Notes under the pieces: generated by a model
What the model was told of the DNA's origin: nothing
The model's database searches: none
The model's input: only the letters and a program-made list of their open reading frames with translations
In this document: in pieces, positions 1 to 5,553 of the stretch
Layout of the letters: the number at the start of each line of letters is the position of its first letter
Position numbering within the stretch: the stretch's first letter is position 1
NCBI GenBank assembly: GCA_964400655.1
Contig: CAYNVN010000181.1
Coordinates: 1 to 20,348 of the forward strand
DNA length: 20,348 nt
From: B16-G9 sp964400655
GTDB lineage: Bacteria; Bacteroidota; Bacteroidia; Bacteroidales; F082
Reading direction: 5' to 3'
Program-made: the position numbers and the translations under genes

Positions 1-2
1 AC

Positions 3-1511
3 CTTAAACTGATTGAAAATGCTGCCGAAGGTTCGGAAGAACTAATGGAAAAATATTTTGAACACGATACTCTTTCATTGGAAGAAATGCGTGAAGGGTT
101 GCGTTTAGGCATGATTACCAGAGCGATCTTCCCTGTTATGGTAACTTCTGCTAAACACGGTATCGGTATTGCCCGTTTGCTCGACTTTATCGTAAAAAGC
201 TGTCCGGCTCCTAACGACCGTCCCGGTAAACTTACCACCGACGGCAAAGAGATTAAAGTGGATGCAGGTCAGCCAACTTCCATGTTTATCTGGAAAACTT
301 CCATTGAGCAGCATCTTGGTGAGGTAAGCTTTTTTAAAGTTTACGGCGGCGAGGTTGTTGAAGGTCAGGATTTGATAAACCCGAGAACCAGCAACAAAGA
401 GAGAATTACACAGCTGTTTGTTTTGAACGGTAAAAATCGCGATAAAGTTGATAAAGTGGTTGCCGGTGATATTGCCGTAACCATTAAACTTAAAGATGTA
501 AGAACCGGCGATTCGTTAATGGATCCGAAAATAGCCGATAACGGTTTTGAAACCTTCCCCGTACCCGATCCGTTGTACACCGTTGCCATTAAAGCCGTTA
601 ACTCTTCGGATGATGAAAAAATGGCGGCCGTGCTGAACGAAATGCACAAAACCGACCCTACCATCATTATGGAGTTTTCGCGCGAGCTGAAACAGCAGTT
701 GGTTAAAACACAGGGAGATATTCACCTGAACACCATAAAATGGTATTTGGATAATGAATATAAAATTGAAATTGAAACTTTTGTTCCCAAAGTTCCTTAT
801 CGCGAAACCATTACTAAAATTGCCAATGCTTCGTATCGCCATAAAAAGCAGTCGGGTGGTTCGGGTCAGTTTGGTGAAGTTCACCTGAGGATTCAACCCT
901 ACGTTGAAAATTACGAAAAACCCACCGACATCCCTGTTCGCGGTACCGAGGAACACGATTTGCCGTGGGGTGGTAAACTGGTATTTCATAACTGTATAGT
1001 AGGTGGTGCCATTGATGCACGGTTTATGCCTGCCATTATGAAAGGTTTGATGGAAAGAATGACCGAAGGCCCGCTTACCGGTTCGTATGCCCGCGATATT
1101 GTTGTTTATGTTTACGACGGTAAAATGCACCCTGTTGATTCAAACGAAATTTCGTTTAAACTGGCAGGACGTAATGCCTTTAGCGATGCCTTTAAACAGG
1201 CCGGACCTAAAATTATGGAGCCCGTTTACGACGTTGAGGTTACCATTCCCGAAGATATGATGGGTTCGGTAATGACCGACCTTCAGGGACGACGTGCCAT
1301 GATTATGGGTATGGATGCCAAAGGAAAAAATCAGGTTATTCGTGCACGCGTACCGTTGGCTGAAATGCAGCGCTATTCAACTTCGTTAAGCTCCATTACA
1401 TCGGGACGTGGTGTGTTTTCCATGAAGTTTGCCGAATATGTTCAGGTACCCGGCGATATTCAGGATAAACTGCTTAAAGAGTACGAAGAACAACAAAAAG
1501 AAGAAGATTAA
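3..1511 (+). CDS. Elongation factor G-like translation GTPase, 5' truncated by window edge
   Basis: The frame is open from base 3, so the gene begins upstream. About 502 residues are visible and, compared with a usual EF-G of about 700, roughly the first 200 (G1-G4 of the GTPase domain) are missing. The visible part starts near the end of the G domain, with a G5-like TSAKHG at 144-161. Domain II follows (HLGEVSFFKVYGG matches EF-G FVGKLTFFRVYSG), then domain III at about 600-790 (GDIHLNTI in place of GELHLEII), domain IV at about 800-1190 (QSGGSGQFGEV) and domain V at about 1200-1480 (VPLAEMQRYSTSLSS, TSGRGVFSM). The domain IV tip keeps the histidine matching E. coli EF-G His583 (GKMHPVDSNE, His codon 1128-1130). 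The family moves tRNA and mRNA through the ribosome or splits ribosomes, in the cytoplasm. The G5 region and domain III differ from canonical FusA, so I favour an EF-G paralogue over the main fusA; this is inference. Confidence 0.93.
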   Translation, partial: LKLIENAAEGSEELMEKYFEHDTLSLEEMREGLRLGMITRAIFPVMVTSAKHGIGIARLLDFIVKSCPAPNDRPGKLTTDGKEIKVDAGQPTSMFIWKTSIEQHLGEVSFFKVYGGEVVEGQDLINPRTSNKERITQLFVLNGKNRDKVDKVVAGDIAVTIKLKDVRTGDSLMDPKIADNGFETFPVPDPLYTVAIKAVNSSDDEKMAAVLNEMHKTDPTIIMEFSRELKQQLVKTQGDIHLNTIKWYLDNEYKIEIETFVPKVPYRETITKIANASYRHKKQSGGSGQFGEVHLRIQPYVENYEKPTDIPVRGTEEHDLPWGGKLVFHNCIVGGAIDARFMPAIMKGLMERMTEGPLTGSYARDIVVYVYDGKMHPVDSNEISFKLAGRNAFSDAFKQAGPKIMEPVYDVEVTIPEDMMGSVMTDLQGRRAMIMGMDAKGKNQVIRARVPLAEMQRYSTSLSSITSGRGVFSMKFAEYVQVPGDIQDKLLKEYEEQQKEED

Positions 1512-1532
1512 TCTTTTATTAATATTTAATAG

Positions 1533-1567
1533 AAAATCCCGCCGGATTATCCGGCGGGATTTTTTTT
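1533..1567 (+). terminator. Rho-independent terminator of the EF-G-like gene
   Basis: A perfect 14-base-pair stem (AAAATCCCGCCGGA at 1533-1546 pairs with 1550-1563) closes a 3-base TTA loop and runs into a T tract ending at 1567. It starts 21 bases after the EF-G-like stop codon. It is the strongest terminator in the window and isolates the next gene, which therefore needs its own promoter. Confidence 0.95.
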
Positions 1568-1668
1568 ATCTTTTAAGTGTTCAAATTATAAAGAACAACC
1601 CGGATTATATTTTGAAATTTCTGTCAAATTCAGCTAATTGATAAGCAAACCTCCTGCTAATAATAAAT

Positions 1669-1676
1669 TACTTTTG
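1669..1676 (+). promoter_or_regulatory. Bacteroidetes-type -7 promoter element for the FabK/NMO-like gene
   Basis: TACTTTTG matches the Bacteroidetes -7 consensus TAnnTTTG at every fixed position, 19 bases before the ATG at 1696. I see no good TTTG or TTG -33 box about 20 bases upstream, so the call rests on the -7 box and on the strong terminator that precedes it. Confidence 0.5.
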
Positions 1677-1695
1677 CAATAAATTTTGATTGACC

Positions 1696-2640
1696 ATGAA
1701 CAGAATCACCTCATTATTTAAAATAAAATATCCCGTCATTCAGGGGGGTATGATATGGTGTAGCGGATGGGAGCTTGCCTCGGCGGTAAGCAATGCCGGC
1801 GGACTTGGGCTTATCGGTGCCGGCAGCATGCACCCCGAAACACTGTTAACCCACATCAAAAAATGTAAAGCAGCCACCGGCAAACCTTTTGGAGTTAATG
1901 TGCCCCTGCTTTATCCTCAAACGGATGAGTTGATGGAGATAATAATAAACGAAGGGGTAAAAATTGTTTTTACTTCGGCGGGCAACCCGAAAAAATATAC
2001 CGGCATGCTGAAGGAAAAAGGTATTACCGTTGTACATGTGGTGGCCAATAAAAAGTTTGCACTAAAGGCCGCCGAAGCTGGTGTTGATGCCATTGTTGCC
2101 GAAGGTTTTGAAGCGGGAGGCCACAACGGTTACGAAGAAACCACAACCATGGTTATGATTCCCATGATTCGTGAAGTTACCGGTATTCCGTTAATTGCCG
2201 CAGGAGGCATCGGATCGGGAAAGGCCATGTTTGCCGCCATGGCACTCGGTGCCGACGGCATTCAGGCAGGTTCGGTGTTTGCTGCTGCACAGGAATCGTC
2301 GGCACACCTTAATTTTAAAAATAAAATTGTAGAGAGCGGTGACGGAAACACACATCTTGTTTTAAAAAAACTGGTTCCGGTGCGCTTAATTGAAAATCCT
2401 TTTTATGAAAAGGTAAAAGAGGCCGAAGCTGCCGGTGCCGATAAAGATACCCTGGCCAGGCTACTGGGAAAAGGACGCGCCAAAAAAGGAATGTTTGAAG
2501 GCGATACAGCGGAAGGAGAACTGGAAGCGGGTCAGGTTTCGGTTTTGATACGGCAAATTAAGCCGGTAGCCGAAATTATGAACAACCTGATTACGGACTT
2601 CAACCGTACCGCCCAAAAAGTTTCTGGATGGCGGTTTTAA
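1696..2640 (+). CDS. Nitronate monooxygenase / FabK-like enoyl-ACP reductase family flavoprotein
   Basis: This is a 314-residue FMN-dependent TIM-barrel protein of the 2-nitropropane dioxygenase family. Visible motifs are the N-terminal QGGM (16-19), AGGLGLIG (34-41), the signature EAGGHNG with His143 (139-145), the phosphate-binding AAGGI (168-172) and QAGS (190-193). The C-terminal stretch GQVSVLIRQIKPVAEI lines up with the tail of FabK proteins, where GQ and the residues after it close the barrel. The family includes nitronate monooxygenases, which oxidise nitroalkanes or propionate-3-nitronate, and FabK, which reduces enoyl-ACP in fatty acid synthesis; motifs alone do not separate these, and no fab genes lie nearby. 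An in-frame TTG at 1690 is possible, but ATG 1696 gives the usual family N-terminus (MNRITSLFKIKYPVIQGGM) and is preferred. It ends 37 bases from the convergent gene that follows. Confidence 0.88.
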   Translation: MNRITSLFKIKYPVIQGGMIWCSGWELASAVSNAGGLGLIGAGSMHPETLLTHIKKCKAATGKPFGVNVPLLYPQTDELMEIIINEGVKIVFTSAGNPKKYTGMLKEKGITVVHVVANKKFALKAAEAGVDAIVAEGFEAGGHNGYEETTTMVMIPMIREVTGIPLIAAGGIGSGKAMFAAMALGADGIQAGSVFAAAQESSAHLNFKNKIVESGDGNTHLVLKKLVPVRLIENPFYEKVKEAEAAGADKDTLARLLGKGRAKKGMFEGDTAEGELEAGQVSVLIRQIKPVAEIMNNLITDFNRTAQKVSGWRF

Positions 2641-2677
2641 CCTGAAAAGTTAAAAAAAGATATTGAAAAATACCGGC

Positions 2678-3613
2678 TTACTTTAACGTAAAGGTGGTAT
2701 GTCCTATTTCATGATTTCCTTCAAAAAGGTCAACATGATAAAGTCCCGGTTTTAACTCCAGTGTGGAACGGCGGTTCCAGTAAACACACATATCCAACGA
2801 TTCGTTTTCGTAATCAAAATCCTGTTTAATGGAATACTGAAGTTTTTCACCGTTGAAAATAAATGAATACTGGTCGCCACGGCCTTTAACCAGAATTTCT
2901 TTATTGGGTCGGGCAATTCGAACGTAAAGGGTTTTCTTTCCCGGTTCAATAATAGCATTTTTCCCCAGCGTAAAACAAACCTTAACCCTGTCAACACGTT
3001 TTATTTTATCGGTTGGCCGCTCTTTACCACTGCCCTTTTTATGCACCGGTATGGCTTTAAGATTAAACACCTGTAAAACGGCTGCTTTATCAACTTTTCC
3101 TTTCAGCTCTTCCTGCGTTTGCTGAAGCTGCCGGTTCTTTCGTTTTTCAACTTTTATCTCCTCTTTTATCTTTTGGTTTTCTTCCGTCAGTTGATGGTTT
3201 ACCTGATACAGAGAATCCATCTGGCGTACATAACCCTGCGAAATAACCTGAAGGCGGCTTAGCTTTTTCTTGATTTTATAATATTCCCATTTGGTGTTTA
3301 AAAGCTTTTTAATTTCCACGGCATTTGCCTGAATGATGCTGTCTTTTATCGAAAGCGAATCGGATAACTCTCCGTATGCCTCCTTAATTTGCTCATGCTG
3401 CACCACCAGCGAATCAAGCTCTTTTTCCAGTTCAATACGCTGGGTCTCTTTTTCGGCCAGCAATCCTTTCATCTCTTTTTTAACCGAAATTAGTTTAATG
3501 GAAAGGCCGATAATTCCCAAGGCCAGCACTACCAAAATAATATACATCCACAAATTGGAGTTTTTGGGCATCTCTTTATCATGAATTTCGTAATTGCTGT
3601 TTTCGTTCTCCAT
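2678..3613 (-). CDS. Membrane-anchored coiled-coil protein with C-terminal beta-rich domain, unknown function
   Basis: I do not recognise a named family. The 311 residues show a short acidic N-terminus, one hydrophobic segment at about 22-42 (LWMYIILVVLALGIIGLSI), a long charged Glu/Lys/Gln-rich stretch at about 45-175 with the spacing of a coiled coil, a basic linker (190-210), and a C-terminal domain (about 207-311) with alternating hydrophobic residues typical of a beta-sandwich (VCFTLGKNAIIEPGKKTLYVRI, split by turns). There is no cleavable signal peptide and no enzyme motif. Topology is uncertain: lysines just after the membrane segment favour a cytoplasmic C-terminus by the positive-inside rule, yet beta-sandwich ends of this sort are often periplasmic. 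Similar proteins in Bacteroidetes are sometimes labelled chromosome segregation ATPases because of the coiled coil; nothing here supports ATPase activity. Transcribed alone from a clear promoter. Confidence 0.85.
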   Translation of the reverse strand: MENENSNYEIHDKEMPKNSNLWMYIILVVLALGIIGLSIKLISVKKEMKGLLAEKETQRIELEKELDSLVVQHEQIKEAYGELSDSLSIKDSIIQANAVEIKKLLNTKWEYYKIKKKLSRLQVISQGYVRQMDSLYQVNHQLTEENQKIKEEIKVEKRKNRQLQQTQEELKGKVDKAAVLQVFNLKAIPVHKKGSGKERPTDKIKRVDRVKVCFTLGKNAIIEPGKKTLYVRIARPNKEILVKGRGDQYSFIFNGEKLQYSIKQDFDYENESLDMCVYWNRRSTLELKPGLYHVDLFEGNHEIGHTTFTLK

Positions 3614-3638
3614 AATATGCTGTTTTTATTATTTGCTG

Positions 3639-3670
3639 CAAAAGTACCAACAAACAGTACTAAAAACAAA
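3639..3670 (-). promoter_or_regulatory. Promoter of the membrane coiled-coil gene (-33 TTTG, -7 TACTTTTG)
   Basis: Read on the minus strand, TTTG (3670-3667) is followed after 20 bases by TACTTTTG (3646-3639), an exact match to the Bacteroidetes promoter TTTG-N19-21-TAnnTTTG. The ATG lies 25 bases further on. This is the most complete promoter in the window. Confidence 0.8.
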
Positions 3671-3697
3671 TAAGTTCTGTTATACGGTGTTAAAACG

Positions 3698-3713
3698 AAA
3701 AATCCGGATTTTT
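3698..3713 (-). terminator. Possible weak terminator after tilS
   Basis: AAAAATCCGGATTTTT is a perfect 16-base palindrome 10 bases after the tilS stop codon. It can fold as a 6-pair stem with a CCGG loop and ends in five T on the minus strand. It sits upstream of the promoter of the next minus-strand gene, as expected for a terminator, but the stem is short and AT-rich. Confidence 0.4.
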
Positions 3714-3723
3714 ATTGAATATT

Positions 3724-5049
3724 TTAAAGGATTTTAACGGAAAAAACCTTTTTTGTTTTATCGTTGATTTTAAAGGGGCCGGCAATACGGTGCCCTGCTA
3801 CCCAAACAATGGTTCCACCTGAAACCAAAAGCCAGATGTTATCTTTTTCAAACCTATTTAATTTCAAATCGATAAAAAAATCGCTGAGCAATTTGGTTCC
3901 CTTCATGCCGTAAGGATGAAAACGGTCGCCTTTTTTCCATTTTCTCAGTAAAAGCGGAAAGGTAAGTTTTTCAAAATCCAAAAAGGCAAAACGGCTGTTT
4001 TTAAGATCAGTCAAATTCACCTCCTCCTTGTTTATCACGGCTATTGATGCTTTAAAAGGCTCCGTTAATAAAGTTTGGTGCTGGTCAATTGTAAACTTCC
4101 TGTTTGTTTCAACCTCTTTTTTTTGTATTAATAGTTTGTTTCTGTCAACCAGCAATTCATGGTTTTCCGAAAAAAACCGTTTTCCGGTTGAGCGGTTTTT
4201 TACAGCCTCAAAAATATTATCGCTCTCCTTTCGCAAAAAACCGAAATCCTTTATCAGATAAAAAAGCCAAAGGTTGCCCGGCAATGCTCCGTCCAATTTA
4301 TCAAAAGAGATTGTTATCAATCCCTTATCCTTTTTAAAGATGCGTCTCTTTTCGCTGTTTAACAATGTTTCAAAAACCAGTGCGTCCTCCTTGAGGAAGG
4401 TGAGCGACTGATATATTTTATCAACGGAAGCGGCGGTTTTTTTAAACTGCGGTATTACATGATGACGGATGTTGTTTCGCAGGTATTTGTCGGAATCATT
4501 TGACGAATCGTTTCGCCATAACAGGTTGTTATCTTTAGCATACTTTTCTATTTCGGAACGGTTTGCATACATCAGCGGGCGGATAATGCCGTCGCGATAA
4601 ACAGGCATTCCTTTTAAGCCCGTAATGCCGCTTCCCCGTGCCATATTGATAAAAAAGGTTTCCAGATCATCGTCGGCGTGATGGGCCACTGCAATTTTAT
4701 CGAAATGCTTTTCAGTAAGCAGGGTTTTAAAAAAATCGTACCTTAAATTACGGGCAGCTTCCTGAATGGTAATTTTATGTTTGTTTGCATATGAGGCTGC
4801 CGGACAAACTTTAACAAAACAATCCACCCCGTAATCTTTTGCCAGATTTCTTACAAATTGTTCGTCTTCATCCGATTCGTTTCCCCGTAATTTAAAATTG
4901 CAATGTGCTACGGCAACCTTGTAACCTGCCTTAATAAACAAATCGAGCAGCACAACCGAGTCCATTCCGCCGCTTACGGCAATAAGAATTTTGTCGTTAT
5001 GCCTGCAAAGTGTGTTTTTGGCAATAAACCGGTTAAAAGCAGTTAGCAT
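3724..5049 (-). CDS. tilS: tRNA(Ile)-lysidine synthetase TilS
   Basis: TilS attaches lysine to C34 of the tRNA-Ile CAU anticodon with ATP, making lysidine so that the tRNA reads AUA as Ile; it is essential and cytoplasmic. From the start at 5049 the protein has 441 residues, normal for Bacteroidetes. The N-terminal PP-loop motif SGGMDS (26-31) binds ATP, followed by VAHCNFKLRG and VAHHADDDLETFFINMARGSG, the TilS version of the HxxxDxxET signature. The C-terminal TilS_C domain shows WKKGDRFHPYGMKGTKLLSD and GPFKI. The frame stays open to an earlier ATG at 5085, but a consensus -7 promoter box lies at 5061-5054, inside that extension, so ATG 5049 (MLTAFNRF) is preferred. The leader would then be only a few bases or absent. 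Confidence 0.95.
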   Translation of the reverse strand: MLTAFNRFIAKNTLCRHNDKILIAVSGGMDSVVLLDLFIKAGYKVAVAHCNFKLRGNESDEDEQFVRNLAKDYGVDCFVKVCPAASYANKHKITIQEAARNLRYDFFKTLLTEKHFDKIAVAHHADDDLETFFINMARGSGITGLKGMPVYRDGIIRPLMYANRSEIEKYAKDNNLLWRNDSSNDSDKYLRNNIRHHVIPQFKKTAASVDKIYQSLTFLKEDALVFETLLNSEKRRIFKKDKGLITISFDKLDGALPGNLWLFYLIKDFGFLRKESDNIFEAVKNRSTGKRFFSENHELLVDRNKLLIQKKEVETNRKFTIDQHQTLLTEPFKASIAVINKEEVNLTDLKNSRFAFLDFEKLTFPLLLRKWKKGDRFHPYGMKGTKLLSDFFIDLKLNRFEKDNIWLLVSGGTIVWVAGHRIAGPFKINDKTKKVFSVKIL

Positions 5050-5053
5050 AATG

Positions 5054-5086
5054 CAAAAGTAGCGAAGTTTATATTTTAAATTCAAC
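5054..5086 (-). promoter_or_regulatory. tilS promoter, nearly abutting the start codon
   Basis: On the minus strand GTTG (5086-5083, TTG core) is followed after 21 bases by TACTTTTG (5061-5054), a perfect -7 box. Only four bases separate the box from ATG 5049. In Bacteroidetes transcription starts just past this box, which predicts a leaderless or near-leaderless message. Confidence 0.65.
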
Positions 5087-5109
5087 CGGTTATCATTTTT
5101 TACTTTTTC

Positions 5110-5141
5110 CTTGCATTATGAACATATGTTCATTATATTTG
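5110..5141 (+). promoter_or_regulatory. Promoter of the zinc-ribbon gene
   Basis: CTTG (5110-5113) stands 20 bases before TATATTTG (5134-5141), an exact TAnnTTTG -7 box at standard Bacteroidetes spacing. The ATG follows at 5168. The spacer is almost filled by the palindrome at 5118-5133, so a protein bound there would block RNA polymerase. Confidence 0.7.
5118..5133. promoter_or_regulatory. Perfect palindromic operator, resembling ArsR/SmtB sites
   Basis: ATGAACATATGTTCAT is a perfect 16-base palindrome placed exactly between the -33 and -7 boxes of the zinc-ribbon gene, ending one base before the -7 box. Its core TGAACA-TA-TGTTCA agrees with the inverted repeat bound by metal-sensing ArsR/SmtB repressors (TGAAYA-N2-TRTTCA type). 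That resemblance is from general knowledge of the family; no ArsR-type gene is in the window, so the cognate regulator must be elsewhere. Position and symmetry argue strongly for a repressor site; the identity of the repressor is inference. Confidence 0.65.
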
Positions 5142-5167
5142 CATCTGAAATTAAAAAAATATAAGGT

Positions 5168-5389
5168 ATGGCACTATTTGGAAACAGAGACGGCAGTGGC
5201 CCCGGCAAGGGGTTGGGCCGTGGTGGCGGACATGGCCGCAACAACGGCGGCGGTTTTGGCATCGGTGGTTATTGCGTTTGCACCAAATGCGGGCACAAGC
5301 AACCTCATCAACAAGGTGTAAAATGTACCACCATAAAATGTCCCCAATGCGGACACACCATGATCCGGGAGGAAATGGTAAAAAAGTAA
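5168..5389 (+). CDS. Small Gly-rich zinc-ribbon protein
   Basis: This 73-residue protein has two parts. Residues 1-35 are Gly/Arg-rich with DGSGPGKGLGRGGG, reminiscent of the opening of DUF5320-type small proteins (DGTGPxGxGPxTGRG). Residues 36-64 carry six cysteines (36, 38, 41, 53, 58, 61) in a CVCTKCGHKQPHQQGVKC...CPQCG arrangement, a zinc-ribbon or rubredoxin-like knuckle pair that could hold Zn or Fe. Similar tails (CxCPKCGxxxPHQxGxPC) occur, as far as I recall, in small proteins near NifX/NifB-type and metal-related genes in anaerobes. There is no signal peptide or membrane segment, so it should be cytoplasmic. Reality as a gene is supported by a dedicated promoter, operator, purine-rich ATAAGGT just before ATG, and its own terminator. 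The molecular role is unknown; a metal-responsive or redox function is inference. Confidence 0.85.
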   Translation: MALFGNRDGSGPGKGLGRGGGHGRNNGGGFGIGGYCVCTKCGHKQPHQQGVKCTTIKCPQCGHTMIREEMVKK

Positions 5390-5398
5390 AGGCACTGG

Positions 5399-5420
5399 AA
5401 AACAGCAGGCTGTTTTTTTT
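5399..5420 (+). terminator. Rho-independent terminator of the zinc-ribbon gene
   Basis: AAAACAGC (5399-5406) pairs with GCTGTTTT (5409-5416) and a T run continues to 5420, ten bases after the stop codon. It closes a single-gene transcription unit between 5110 and 5420. Confidence 0.85.
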
Positions 5421-5553
5421 CAATTAATCCATTAATCCGGTTTTTTTGCTTGTTGTACAATGTGGTAAATGGTACAGGATTGTTTACCCTGAATTATTAC
5501 AATAAAAATTTTTATCTTGCACCATCAAACCAGTTTTTTAAAACCAACAAGCT

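Noticed and set aside
516..1130. 204-codon open frame on the minus strand inside the EF-G-like gene
   Set aside because: It lies wholly antisense to a strongly conserved EF-G region, its translation shows no family motif, and long antisense frames are common opposite GC-biased third positions.
5151..5423. Minus-strand open frame of 90 codons covering the zinc-ribbon gene
   Set aside because: The plus strand has a promoter, operator, start and terminator that fit the 73-residue protein; the antisense frame runs through the terminator and has no signals.
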